This document shows positions 13,601 to 27,751 of a stretch of 64,000 nt of DNA, one piece after another. Source of the stretch: Acridotheres tristis (Eukaryota; Chordata; Aves; Passeriformes; Sturnidae); the NCBI GenBank assembly GCA_037013685.1, contig CM072886.1, positions 24,993,080 to 25,057,079 of the forward strand. Reading direction: 5' to 3'. Position numbers and translations under genes: made by a program. A model generated the notes under the pieces. The model was given only the letters and a program-made list of their open reading frames with translations. It searched no databases and was not told where the DNA came from. The stretch's first letter is position 1, and each line of letters opens with the position of its first letter.

Positions 13601-14362
13601 TATGAAAGCAAAAGGAAACAGTGAAATACTAATGCACTGTGGTATAACTCTTAAGCTGCTGAAGGGCACATGCAGGTGATAAAGGTTGTTGTTTTCATAT
13701 ATTGTGTTGAGGGAGGATAGAAAATCATCTTTGTTAGTCTTTGCTGGTAATCTTCTGTACGGTCTCAGAGGTTGCTGACTAATAGGTGACCTAATTTATG
13801 GTAACACAACAATTGTGAAAGCATTGTTGAAACTATTATATCCCTTGTATACTTGCTATCTACCCTGGAAAGCTAATACTTGAGTAAATTAGTGAAAACA
13901 GGTGAAATGTTCAGTGGAAAGGTGTTTTCTCTTGGCTTTGCAGTTAGAACTGGAATCATTTGGCATTTCTCAAATCTGCTTTTAAGATGCAGATATGACT
14001 CTTGTAGTCATAATCCTTTGTCAGATATATCAACTTCAAAAATTCTGTTTGACCTTAAAGACAGAAGTAGGACTTGATTAATATTCCGTGTATGCTTTTC
14101 TTTTCACATTTACAAAACTAGGAATGTAAGAAATCTTGAAATAGACTTTTCATAAGAACATCTTCCAGCAAATAAAAACAGATCATAAAAGGAATAGATG
14201 GTTTGACTGTCAGAATCTTCTCATTTATAAAATACCTTTGAAGTCAACTAATGGTGAACAGAAATAAGTGTCAGTTATCCCAATGTAAAATACAAGAAAG
14301 AAAGTTTCAGGGAGAAATTCTTTTTAGCACTTAAGACTGAGGACACACGACACCTTCCTCTT
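10608..14362. other. Intronic, no gene recognised
   Basis: AT-rich sequence with a short TG run at 10988-11000. A 124-codon + strand frame at 12551-12925 starts at TTG and is AT-rich throughout. I take it as chance. Confidence 0.55.
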
Positions 14363-14600
14363 TGTCCTGGTTTAACCAAACCCCACACAACCACTTGCTT
14401 ACACACCTTCCCCCAGTGGGATGGGCAGAGAACCGGAATGGTAAACTGAGACAACTCAGGGATTGAGATAAAGACAATTTAATTGGTAAGGCAAAAGTTT
14501 AGCAAAGCAATACAAAGGAATTAATCACCACTTCATCACTTTCTGGACAGGCAGATTTTCAGCTATGTCCAGGAAAGCAGGGCTCCATCATGCATCTTCA
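14363..14600 (-). mobile_element. Endogenous retrovirus solo LTR fragment (minus orientation)
   Basis: The + strand reads GTCCTGGTTTAACCAAACCC, then CCCCAGTGGGATGGGCAGAG, GAGATAAAGACAATTTAATTGG and a stretch ending CAGGAAAGCAGGGCTCCATCATGC. This is the antisense pattern of an LTR family that is abundant in bird genomes, as I remember it. The outer part after about 14600 is not recognisable, so the copy is truncated or diverged. No retroviral gene lies next to it. The family name is not asserted. Confidence 0.75.
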
Positions 14601-15869
14601 CTCTCCAACAATTTACAGCTTAAGGACTGCCTGTGGCTGAGGATGCAGAATGACACAGATATGATACATGGACAGAGGTAGGACAAGCCAGGGGGCTTAA
14701 TATTCCTGATGGATAATAGGAATGCTGACCAATTGAACAATAATATGACTTCAAAGCTATTAATTTCCTATGCAATGAGATTGAATATAATGAAAATTCT
14801 GAAATTCACATTGTCACTGCTGTCATATATGCTAAAGATAAATAGACTAACAACAGTTGCAGACACCTTCCTTAGCCAATCAGTTTTTGAACAGAGAAAA
14901 AGCACAGTAATTTTATATTTAACCAACAGAACACTCCAAAATTAATTGCTTTTATTTCTTTCCATTGGTTGTCTCTCTTGCATATCAAGCTTACTGTCCT
15001 TTTGTATTCTGTGTTGATGATAGTACTACAGTTAGGCTGTCCTCCTGCCAACACAGTACACAGTTAGGAGAAATCTGGAACATGGAAATGTCAACTGCTG
15101 GCTTGGCTATTAAAAGTAATTACTCTCTGGTAAAACCCAACTGCTGCAGAATGCTTTCTAGACTAAGATCAACACCTTCAGTGTGTAATACTCCAATTAA
15201 ATATTAATTAAGGTTCATCTTTATAAAAATGCTCATCTGAGATGATACTGGCAAATGGTATGATGCAAACCTATCAAGTTTCTGGGAAATAAAATTTCTA
15301 AAATCTTGGCACTTGAAAGGGTCTTTGCTGATGAGCACCTTTGAAGAATTAACCTACATAGCCACAAAAAAAAGAGCTAAACAAATGAGAAACTAATAAA
15401 TAATTGGAACAAGTGAGAGCACAAAATATTCTCTAGTTTATTTCATTATTCTACTTTTTAATTAGTAGGATAATTAAGGGAGAGAAACATTTTCATGTTT
15501 TTTGGTAAGTAGAAGGCAAGTTTGGTTTGGAAGATGCTAACTTTTTGCATAAATGAGAAAATCCCAACACTGATGCACAGAAAGCTTTCTTGACACTGGC
15601 TTGGTGATGTTCAAGTGTGTACAATCATTCATTGATTCTATATACTCTGTTTAATTTCTTCCCTAACTTAGTACCAACAATCTTTTCCATATTCAGGACT
15701 TGGGAATTTGCCATCTTCAGTGAAACATGCAAAGATCTAATTGTTTGCCACACCTGTGATACTAATTTTCATTGAAAGCCCTGCAATACTACATGGAAAA
15801 TCAGTCCATAGCTGTGTGAAAAGGTTGAAAGCTTTATGGTGAGCCAAGGTATATATCTTCCCATTGCAG

Positions 15870-15893
15870 AGCTGACACATTAGCTGACACATT
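15870..15893. repeat. Tandem duplication, 2 x 12 bp
   Basis: AGCTGACACATT is repeated exactly, back to back. Confidence 0.88.
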
Positions 15894-18518
15894 TTCCCCT
15901 GCCAGAAAGTGCAATAGTCTTTATCTTACAGAATGCTTTCGATTGCTCTGAGTGTTGTTAGTGTAGGCTGTCTGAGTTTTCTCTGAGGTAGCACTGACGG
16001 CTGAAACATCATCAAACCTTTACATGCAATCCGTTAACATCTTTTACCAGAGCCATCTGCAAGTAGAAAAATTGATAAATATTCAAGAGCCTGCAGGAGA
16101 ACTCAACTTCTGCATTTTTCTGGGCCCTAATACCTGGAAAGAAGAGCTGTTCTTCTGATGGAAGAATCCATATTTGAACCTCTTTCTGAAGTTGTGAGAC
16201 CCTTTTGGGCTCCCCAGCACCTGTCTGATCTGGGCATTTGGCAGCAGCTCAGTTCCTGGAGGTTGGGGAATGGCAATCAGTTCTAATTATTGGCTGATGC
16301 TGTAAATATGCACTTGGTCCTGGAGGATCTGAGCTTATGCCAGAAATGACAAGCTTTTAGTAGTCCCCTGGCTAGTATAGACACTTGCAACTACTAATTA
16401 GCAGTAGCTTTTCACTTCCCTCCTCTGTGGAGAATGGAACTGCTCTTAAATATCAGTCCTCCTAAGGCAGTTGTGCTATGTTCAGATTATGCTAGCCCAC
16501 GGCCAGCATGAAGAAAATGTTGGTCCTTCCCTTTCCCCCAACCTTGCCTGCTTTTTGTGCTGGCACTTTTTTTGATTGTGTGATGACTTTTACCAAAACT
16601 AACTCTCCAGAAATCAGATATCAGTAAACTGATGTGACTCATTTCATGGCTCCATTTAGTGTTAGAGATGATGAAAAGGAGGAAATTGCAATCTGAGGCC
16701 ATGGAAAAGTGGATCCTTCTTTTTGACAGCAGGAGAATATTGGATTGGCTTAAATCATCATGAAATGAGCCAATGAGCCCTTCAGGCATTTTGATCCCCT
16801 ATGAATAATTTCTAAGTTCTCAAGGGACAAAAGACACAGTTCTAGAGCACAGTTGGGGAAGAGAAAGGAGCAGAGGAGATACGATGAAAACAAACAGTGC
16901 AGGAGTAGTTCAGCACACATGGGTGGTTTAATGTCTCTTTAAGTATCACCTGTAGACTTAGTGTGAACCTGAGACTTCTTTCACTTCTGCAAACTAACTC
17001 CCAGCAACCTTTTAAACTAAGCTGGTGGATCAGCTATGTGTGTTCCTCACTCTTGCCAGCCACTTTCCAGTATCTCTTGTGCTCTTTTCCATATCTCTTG
17101 TGCTTGAATACATTCCTCTTCAACCAAATGGCGATTTGCATTAAGGAATTACTACAGGATTTGTTGCTGGTACAAAGTAACCTGATTTGCACTCTATTTG
17201 TGTCAAGAGTGCATGCTTACAGCAGTTTGGCAGAGCAAAATGGACTATTCCAGCAGCAGGAGATTTTTTTTCTAGTGGAATATTTCTATAAACATGGAAT
17301 TTTGGCTTGATGTTTTTTCAGTCATTACTGGAAAGAGTTAAAGTCTCTTATCTCTTGCATTTGTCTGCAGCGTCTGACTTTGTATAGAACATCTGTCATT
17401 TGGTTAGTCTTTATTACCATTCATGTTGAAGCAATGATGAATTGCTGTTTCAATGTCTTCATCAGATTGCTCAGATATGTTCTTTGAACATCTACTCATT
17501 TATCCTCAAAGGACTATCTGGATGGTTTAATTGATCGAATAGAGCACAATGGCATGTGTCAATCTACTAGCCAGCAGTTTCTTAATATCTCACTCCTTTT
17601 AATGTGGCTTTAGAGAATGCTACATAACGAAAGAGTAATAACTACCATATCTCCTGACTATATAGATGTATTGATTGAATCACTGTGTCTATTAGGGACT
17701 CTGGATCTTTCATAGAGTTAAGAAAGCAACATAATTTTCTTTTAAAAAACATTTAAAATGTTTTTTAGCATTTACTCAAAAATTCCAGATGATTTTTGAA
17801 ACTGTTGCTGCAGACATGCTGGGTTTTTAATGAATTTCACTCGATTTTTGCTTATATACTTTTCAGGGTTTTTTTTGTGTCACATAGTCCTACTGTATGG
17901 CATATTTGTTGGATGCAACTTCTTTTGCAGGCTTTTGCTTAACCTTTAGCACATGGAGATCACAGTAATTCTTTTTGATAGAAGCTTAGTTTCAGTTTCA
18001 AGAAGTAATAGTTAAGTCATAATTTAATCTTTTTTCTGTTTTAAAAATTGGCTTTGGTATGAAATAAGAAACTTGTATTTCAGTATCACATCAGAATGAG
18101 TGGCTGGATGCCAATCAGGCTCAGCTAACAGCAGCTATTTGTGTTCTTCAGAAAGTCTGTATATGTAAGAAGGGATTAAATTTATGGCTAGTAGCCAGCA
18201 GAGAGTTGAAACTAACACTAAGCTGAATTTTGTATATATGTTTATGCAGTACTCCTGAAAACATTAAATATGTGTCTCTCCAGCAGAGCAGTATAAATAG
18301 CCTTTTCCCCCTCATGTATTCTCCAGACAAACTTCCCTCTAGTTGGCTTCTGTTATCTTCTTGGTAGCTTTTATCACATTTCCCCTTCACTTAACCCGCT
18401 CTCTGTACTCAGAGCTGTGGATGATATAGCTTAGTGTCCTTCCACATGATACAAATGCTTTTGTCTCCAGGTTATTCCCAGATGGTTGGGGATATAATGA
18501 ACTGTAAATCAGCTTCAT

Positions 18519-18540
18519 AGTCTAATGAAACTATTAGACT
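18519..18540. repeat. Perfect 8-bp inverted repeat, 6-nt loop
   Basis: AGTCTAAT, loop GAAACT, then ATTAGACT. It is short, so chance is a fair explanation. Confidence 0.7.
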
Positions 18541-21500
18541 TTTTGTCTACTCCAATACTTTGCATTTTGACTCCAGAGATGGCTAAATAGTCTGGACTTA
18601 TAATTTTCTCTAATTTGGTCCAATTTTGTGTCCTTAAAAATCACAGCAGATTGCCCATTGCATATTTACAAGGCCATTTCTCCAATCTTTCTACTCCCAT
18701 GCTCTAGTGGAGATCTCAGTGAAGGTTCTCAATACAGCTGTGCTTCTATCACTGAAAACGGCCTGTAGCATTATTTTGCTTGGCAGCATTTTGAATAGTC
18801 CATGGTTTTGCATTTGAATATTTAGAATTTATGTGCAGATTTATAGAATTTATTTTTACACTATGGTACAAAAGCAACTACAAAAACCTAACCAAGACGA
18901 CTTTGACAAACATTACACTAAAATGTTGCTATTTTAACAGAGTGACCTCTAATTCTTCATCCTCAGTTTTGAATCAAGAAGTAACTGTGGCTGGAATTTT
19001 TAATCTGCAAATAATTGCAGCTACATTTTACAGCACTTAGCCTGATTACAGTTCCCACAGAGCTATGGTGAAATGTGACTTGCATGTAGCTCTGTTTCTA
19101 TTACAGGATCTGAGTTTATCCTGCATTTTTTTCTGATCCAGTTGATTCTGAAGCCTTACATTGTTCAGGCACATTTTGATGAAATGGTATGTCTTAAAAA
19201 TACACCAATTTACAGAAGCCAAAATTTTTCACAGTAATGTAAGCATTTCAGTAAGCCTAATTGTAAAGATTTCTATCCTCTAAGTGTTGAACTTCTGATT
19301 AAAAACAGTGAGATAGGTGGAGAGAGAGCCGAAACCCAAGAGAGCTGCTATCTCTTAGTGCATTAATGTGGGGAGAATATGAAAATGAGTCACCATATTG
19401 GTGGCTGATCACTTTACTCCTCAATATATCTACTCTCCTGGATGTTCTGTGCTCACTCATTTTCATTTATAACTTCTCCGACAGAGGAATCACCATCCGT
19501 ATTTTGGAAAATCATGTGTTCCAGAAATGGTGGGGTTGAAATAAGCAAGTTACTCTCTCCCATCTTCTTCACTTTTAATCTATTTCAAAAATGGAAAAGT
19601 TAGGTAATGATAATAGGGAAAATGTGAAATGTACAGATGTATTGGAAAGCTGAGATGGAACTGGGAGGAAAATCAAAATTCTGACCATGGTTCCATATGT
19701 TTTAATGCATCTTTCCTGTGTTGCTCAGTTTATGCAATTTAAGAATTTAAGATTATGAAGATGACATGAGAGTCATCTACAGTCTTGAATTAAGCAAGCT
19801 TAATTAGATTTACTGAAGCTGATTTTTGTTACTCTAAATCTCTTTGCTCTCATGCTGCTAAATCAACAATCTCCACAAACAGGGTCAGCTGTTATGGTTC
19901 GTTGTAGCACAGATACTAAGTCTTGGTTTGTGTCTGAAAGAGCAATACTAAGTGTTTGATGGTTAGACTGGTTGCCAAAGTACCATGCTAGTAGGTTCTT
20001 GATAAAGCTGTGAGTTCTAAGCTACTACAGTTTTATTTTAGTACCAACAACTCTGATTAGTTAAGTATGGAACTGGAGGTAGTTAGTCATGAGCTGTATT
20101 TTCTGTCCTGAAGTCTGTCTGGAGAGTAAACAATTCTGTTTGTTTTTCTTAGTACTTTTTGTCATTGTAGGCTGTACTTTTTTGTTACTCTTGTACATGA
20201 CTCACATGAATTTTCAGAAGTGAGAATAGCTTTGGCTATTAAAAAGATGGTAAGAACTTCCTTCACACTCAATTGTGTTCATTCTTCAGTCAAATTCACT
20301 ATTGAGAGACCCTTACTTCCTTGTCTTCCTTGGCTGAAGACAATAGATTGAGATATTTTCCTCTATTCAGTTTGTTTCCGTGGGCTGGAGAAGGAAACCA
20401 TAGTGTCACAATTTTTCCAAAATCATAACTTCTGAACAAAAATGTAATGGAGATGGTACGTTCCAGGTATAAAAACAGGAAAGACACAATTAATGTGAAT
20501 GTTCCCTAAGAACTTTCTGTCTTCATATAACGATCTTTATTTCTTAGTTTGCATTCCTACTCAACATAATGAATCCTCACAGGGTTTTGGTGTTACTATA
20601 TCTACTATAGTTCTTTTGCATTGACTGTATTTCCTGTTGAAATTATTCAGTGCATTGCTCTATGTTGACCTTTTTTTCCCAGCTAATGGTGGCATAATGT
20701 CTTTGAAGTAGTAACAATTAAAATCCAGCATTTGCCAGCATGTGAATTTTACAGTCATCTTAGTCATCTGTGATGCAGCAAGTGAGAATGCAACTGTGAG
20801 GCTTTTGCTCAGAATGGTGTCTTGCAGGTGAAGTGTGAATGTATGTATCATTGATGATGATGATGCAGTCTTGTGACTGATGAACTCTCTAAACTGGGGG
20901 AATTTCTGATATCAGACTACTTATATCCATTTTTATCTTCAAAGAATTTGAGTCTTCAGAAAACAAGACAAAGTTTTATGGTCTAAAGCCTAGGCAGTAA
21001 TTTCTGCTATTCAACTGCTAGGACATTTCCAAAGCTTTGTTGTACATGACAACAAACTGTGATATTTTATAAGGAGAGCTATATGAGTATATTAATTGTT
21101 CTCTAGGGTATTATGTTAGTGCCTTATCTTCCCTTCCCCCTAAGACTCTTTACAGGTGCTGATTGCAAAGCAAAAAATCTATTTGGATCAGGGTTTGACA
21201 CTACCAGATCTTCACATATGCCTAACACAGTTGTATTAGTTTAAGCATGCATCTCTTGCGATGGGGAATCTCAGCTGCAGTCCCTGCCTCTCCACACCAT
21301 AGTATTTGGGTGTCAGTGCTTGAACTACCTTTGTTCTATCTGACCTCTTTTATTGGTGATTACTGTCTCTATTAACAGTGCTTTGTGGAATTCTGTGGGA
21401 TATGTGTAAACAAAAGAGCTATACAAATGTATACAAATGTAGTATGGTGACACTACTGATGTGTCGATTTTGGCATAACAGCATGCCAGTTGGGGGAAGC

Positions 21501-24225
21501 CAGAGGCTAATATTCAACAGATGGCAAAGTCCTAAACCCTATAATAATGGCTGCAGTTATTTTCATTACTGTCATTTGATGACACATACAATAGTGGGGA
21601 AAGACTTGAACTGGGTAATCACAGGAATTATACTCTGAAGGACCAGATGCACTTCAAACTCCTAAAATGGTGACGGATGTTCAGGCTGAATGCCACTGTT
21701 GTCCGTATTCCAGGTACATTTATTACTGAGGGCTGCAAGCCACACTATTTGCTGTCATATACAAGGCTAGCATTCTCTCTTCTCTAGTAACCAGGAACTA
21801 AACATATAAATTGGCATTTTTTATATGAAGGGAAATTATTCTATATTGCTAATATGTCTGTGTATTATTATCACATTTATAGTGATATGTTATTTTTCAA
21901 ATTTTTCAACATGAAGATCAAAGCATGAAAAAACAGAAAAGGTTTGCTGTGGAAGCCTAAAGAAATAAAAAAAAATCACAAGCTTGTCTGATTAGTCCTG
22001 ATAAAAATCATACTAATTTGTGTGAATAAAAGCATTAGATGATTCTATCTTGAAGTTTTACAAGGTTAAAGGTATTTTTCTTCCTCCAGCTTAAGAAACC
22101 TGTGAATTGTTTGTTATGATCCTGTACATAGGGAACTTCCATAAAATAATTTGAAGGTTTTAAAAATGATTTAAAATTTTATGATTTTTCTTTCTCTTTG
22201 AAGGATAAAATGATGATAATCTATGCTCTGGCAGAAAAGGACATTGACTTTTAGAAAATTAATTAGATCATATTTGAATATTCATAGAACTAGTTTGCAT
22301 TTGGGAAAAAAATAGTTCTTTTTGGTTTCCAGGAGATTTAGGAGTGACCTACCCTGACCCAATTTTTAAAAAGTCCAGTAAAGCAGGTATTTTTCTGAGC
22401 TGTTCATTACAGCATCTATAGTCATGATACATTCACAGGCTTTGACTCAATTTGTATTAACAGGGTCATGTGGTGATTCCTTCATGTTTATTTTATTTTT
22501 CTAAAAAAAGAAAAAGAAAGCAAAATCATGTTTCTTTATTTAGCAATTCTGTACAAGCTTTCCCACACTACAACAAAGCCAGAATATTTCACACCTACCA
22601 TCAGTGATCTAATACTTAATATTAAGACAGCACCTACTGTGACATGTTTCTTCCCTCTGCTGGGCTAACAACATAATAGGGATCAGGAAAACAGTTCTGA
22701 ACATGGCATTGCTAAAATCTGTGAAAAAAATTCTAGGTTAAGCCTTCTTTCTGACCCTACCTTCTGTAATTGCTGCAAAGCAGATTGAGAGAACCTGGAG
22801 CAAAAAAATCTTATTAAATCAGTCTGCTGCTTTGTCAGCTGATGTTGAGCTACTTATTTGAGGTCCTTGGTGCAAATCCTGATGTATTCATGGCTTCTAT
22901 AAAACGGAGTATTGAAAAAACCATAAACAAGGGGGGAAATCCATAAATCAACCTGACTGGGAAATTGAAATTATAACAAGACTTTTACAAATGTCCTAAT
23001 AAAATGAGAGAGGTTGGTGTTTTGGCTTTTTTTTTTCTCAGATGTTTTTTTTTAAGTTTTAAACTCTGCATCCTTGAAAGGCATATGGAGAACATGGATA
23101 TGGCAAGGATTTCCTTATTTTTGCAAGCAGGCTGTGTGTGCATAATTGATCTGCAATATCAAGGCCAGTGATATCTTTAGGAAATCATTCCCAGTGTTTG
23201 CAGTGTATCTTAGGTCAGATTCCTTTAATTTTAAGCTGCCTGCATAATTAAGCTGGACATCATCTGACACCAGCCTTTCAAACTTATTTACAGCCAATCA
23301 CAAAAGATGATATCATAGCCAAAGGTACAGGATTGGGACTCAGGGGGCTAGTGTTTGTTTCTGTGATGTTCCTTGTACACTGAGAAGATTAATTTTGTTC
23401 TAGATTATAATTTTAAGTACCAGGATGAGATGCTGTGCATTGGAAGCACAGACTGGTTTCTCACAGTCCCTGTCTGCCTCAGGGGTAGACAGAGAAATTT
23501 TTGCTAATGGGAAAATTTGTATACCTTTCTGCAGAACAGAGGTACAAGGACCCAAGTAGACCAGGTCTGAAAGGGTTTTCGTGAGTGGGCTAAAGCTGCT
23601 CCTTATTTGAAGCAGTTTACTTAAAGTTATGAGGAATGTTCTTTCTTTCCTTAAAATACTGTGGAAATCTACATTCCAAATTTTAATCTTAATAATCTGG
23701 ATGCAATTCTGCCACCTTTACTCAGTCTGGGTGGTCCCAATGATAATGTTCTGTGATCCTGCACAATAAAAAATTGAAAGTCTGTACCAAAAACAAGTTA
23801 GAGTTGAGTTGTGACGCCTTTGTCCTCTAGCTGTGCAATAAATAGCATAAATGACACTCCTGTAATTTTAAAATATTCTGAGGACAAACAAATGATTGCA
23901 AACTGCTTGACTACTAAGGGACTGTGGTCTGTGTTAAACAAAGAGCCAGCCTGCCAACCAACCTGACACAGAGCAATCACAAAAGCACCAGCCAGCCATT
24001 CAAACAAACACTACTCCCATCTTATTGGAATAGGTCTGAACCACAAAAGTGTTGTGGGCAAAGGTTATGTACGAATTTTATCTGAAATATATTTTTTTCC
24101 TGGACTTAATGAGTACCTTTGAGCATTGCAGTCGAGAACACATTCCATCTGGTGACAGCGTTTTTACAAATGAGAGAAAAGGACATTTTAAGCAAACTTC
24201 TTGCTCAAGTGGTAGGGGTTATTTT

Positions 24226-24257
24226 TGTGGGGTTTTTTTGTTTTGTTTTGTTTGTTC
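24226..24257. repeat. T-rich TTTTG simple repeat
   Basis: Consecutive TTTTG and TTTG units within a T-rich tract. It could be a decayed antisense poly(A) tail, but no retroposon body was recognised beside it. Confidence 0.8.
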
Positions 24258-26755
24258 ATTTTATACTTTGCTAGTCTTGCATGACTTTAGAAACACAGTT
24301 TTATACTGTACAGGCCCAAAATAAATTAAAAATGGTCATTAGTTTACTAAGAAACTACCTATTGGTATCAGTTATTGTTGTAAAACTGAATGATTTTGTG
24401 CTACTTGGAAAGATACATAAGAATTTTAAATCTATAAAAACTTTAATATTACTATTATTATGCAAAACTTTCTGACCTTTGGTTCTAATTTTGAATAGAT
24501 TGACATGATTGCAGATTTACTTACTCTAAGAGCAGGCACAAAATTAAAACACAAATAATTGTCATGCTGATACTGGAAGCAAAAGGCTGAAAGTGAAAAT
24601 CCGTCTCTGTTCTTTTAATTTGTATTTTTGAATAGGATAAAATAAAATTTATTTTAGAATGAGTATGTGGGAACCACGCTAAACTCATAGAGAGAAACAA
24701 GCTGAGAATGTCAGAGGTGATTAAAAGGTCCAAGTCCTGGTATGATGCTTGCAGGCTCTCCACAATCAACAGGTGTTCAGGAGATTGGAGCACCGTTGTG
24801 GAACTGGTTAATTTGATGCAATTTGATTCTGAGCTTATTTCAGAAACTTATCAGCAGAAAACAAACTAATACATCATCTCCCGAAGGCATTATTAAAGTG
24901 CAGAAGTCTGGGCTGTCAGATATCTCACGAAGCTAAAGGAAGTCTTGCATGAGCAGTGTTGTGGCCCTGCTATTCTATGGTGATGTTGCTTGAACTTGTC
25001 ATCAAGAAAAATCATGTACCATCCTTCCAGTGTCCATAGTTCTGGACAGTGAATGATCTCCACTGCCTCGTCTCTCCAGTCTCTGTGGCATTGTCTTTCT
25101 CCAGTTTCTTTTTTCTTCCCTTAATCTTCTTCATGTCTGTATCAGTGGTGAGAAAAAGTTGTGACTGAACCAGATTCTTCTTCCAGTGGTTGGATGATGT
25201 TTAAACACATTTTTGGGGGTTTACCTCCATAGGGACTTTGGAAGTGAATGAAGTCTCCAGGGTTGTGTATATGCCTCTGGAACTATCATGAGTTGCTTTG
25301 TTGGAGCTTCTGATTCTATTTTTAGTTTTAGAAGTACTCAGGGATTTCGAATGAGGTTGAGGCCATTTCATACTAGGAGCTGTGTACATAAATAGTAGAG
25401 ACAGTACCTGCCACACAAAGCTTGAAGCTCAAAGAGTATAGGGACAAAAGGGAAAAGTCAGTCACATAGTGAAATGAGGAAGATTATACACCTCAGAGAA
25501 GCAAAATTTGAATTAGCCTCCTAATCCTTGAAATTCAGTCCAGTGCTAGGCTGTGCCTTGAACACCAGGAATACTCTTAGATGGGATGAATGGATATAGC
25601 TTTAGGGGCCATCAGTTGCTTGATAGACCAGGGACTGAAACAATCAGTGAAACCACATATCTTATCACCTGACCCATGACTCACACTCACCACAGTGTAT
25701 CTCATGTAATGGGGTTTTTCTTTAGTCCTCTGTCACTAGATTAGTATCCACTTTTGCTTGCTGAGACATGATACCTATGAAATAGGGTAAATGAAGAACT
25801 ACTTCATTTATCTTATCGTTGTCTTTTTTAGCATCCTCTCTAGATTGATCTGGTTTATCATCTGGGACCATAAGAGAGCTCTCTTTTAAAGGTAGATAAA
25901 AGTCTAAAATACCAAGTAGAAATGCCATTAGCCTTTTTTATAGTAAGGGTTTTTCCTTAAACCTTTATCCTGAAAAAATGTAGGGAAATGAGCCAAATTT
26001 TTCATTCTAGTTACAGCAGGTAAACCAGCAGCTTAATGTCAGAATAGTATGTAGCACAAATTGTTGCATATAGATAGAATGGGATTTTAAACCTCTATAA
26101 AATTATTAGGAATAAAATAATTTATTTACAGCATTTCTTTTTCACTTACATCATGTTACATTTGTTGAGCTGAAACTTAAGATAGGTTTCTGTGATTTTC
26201 TATTGATGCATTCCATATTTGACATACGTAGACAAAAGCATTTTTCCTTTTTCTACTAGACAGGAGATTTTCTACTTTTTAGCCATCTCCCTGTGGTGAG
26301 TTCTGCTGAAATTCATGGGAATATTTCCAGTAATAACTAGAGCAAGCCCTTTCTAAATAGCTGAAGTAAACAATCTCTATGTAGGCAAACCTCCTGTGCA
26401 GGATGTCAACAATTTTAAATTTCTACTTTCTTGAGACTGGACTATGAGGTCTCATAAAATTATTAAGTCTTTGAAAACCTGAATTTAAGCTCTTAAACTG
26501 ATCCATTTGAAAGAAATGTCTACTCCTGAAAATGTGCCTACCACAGGTGTAGTTAAGCTATATGGTCTACTACTATAAGATAGTTTGGGGAGAAATGGAT
26601 TACTTAGAATTATTATAGGTAATCACAAATCATAAATAAAAAAATGCTACTTTTAATAGACAATTATCAAATTAGATGCCTATGCAGTCATCTCCCACAT
26701 AGTTCAGCTCTTCTATTTACTATTTATGAATGGAATGCAAATTTTGTGTGTACAC

Positions 26756-26783
26756 AGTTTCTATTTCTTTGGAAATAGAAACT
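26756..26783. repeat. Perfect 12-bp inverted repeat, 4-nt loop
   Basis: AGTTTCTATTTC (26756-26767), loop TTTG, then GAAATAGAAACT (26772-26783), with no mismatch. The stem is AT-rich. As RNA it would form a short hairpin on either strand, but it is too short for a typical pre-miRNA. Confidence 0.9.
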
Positions 26784-27724
26784 ATCTCTTTGCATTGTAC
26801 AGAATCTGAACGTGCTCGATACTGGTTTAGTTCACACTATTTAGAGAGTTGAGAGTTGTCCCACAGGGAAGCAAACAATTTGCATAAAGTGATAGGAAAG
26901 AAATAAGAACAAATTATTTATCTGAATAGATAGGTTTTAAATCCATTGTTCAAAAAGCTCTTTTATCAACAGCAGAGTGATGGATTATTTCTTTAAGGGA
27001 AAGTGGCAGTAATTAGTTCTAATACCTGAGAGAACTCAATAAATATTTGCTAAATTAACATTATTTATTATTTGTATTCTAGGAGCAACTAGATGATTCC
27101 TATGAGATCAGACCCCCATTGTTGAAGGAACGATGTAAGAACATCTGCTATCCTAAACAACATACAATTCAAAATAGATGTCATGGAAGACAGGAAGAAA
27201 AACAGAATCTCAAAGAAACAAAATTAATTGCCTGAGGGCAGAAAGTTAGCAGCAGAGTTAGGTCTATGATCAGTTAGGTCTCTCCAAAGCCACCCTGGAG
27301 CTTTACCTGGAGCAAGTATCTTCCCTTCTTATCTGACCCTTTTGACTTGCAACCCATCTCTCAGTACAACAGCCAACCTCTCATGCCCACTGTCAGGTCT
27401 CCTTTCCTTTGAGATGGTCCCTCTGTCCACACACAAAAATCACCTGCTATGTAGGACAGTCAGTTGCTTTAGATTTTTTGATATTTCTCGCTTATTTTGA
27501 TCACTCTTTGTACCTTCCCTCTTCTACTGAATTTGCCATTGTATCTTGCTGTCACCCTGTTTTTCTGCAGACTGTTATCATTGTCCATCTCCCCAGCTGT
27601 TCTTGATCCTGTATAAGTACGTTGGGAATCGTGAGTCAGGTAAATTCGGTATTTGTTGATGTTTTCCAGAAAATACACTGTAGATAATCCATTAGAAAAA
27701 TACGTGATATTGTCTGGGTTTGGT

Positions 27725-27751
27725 TTTCTGTTTTGTTTTGTTTTGTTTTTT
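27725..27751. repeat. (TTTTG)n simple repeat
   Basis: About four TTTTG units followed by a T run. No adjoining retroposon was recognised. Confidence 0.82.

Noticed and set aside
26756..26783. microRNA precursor
   Set aside because: The 12-bp stem is too short for a pre-miRNA, and the flanks do not extend it.
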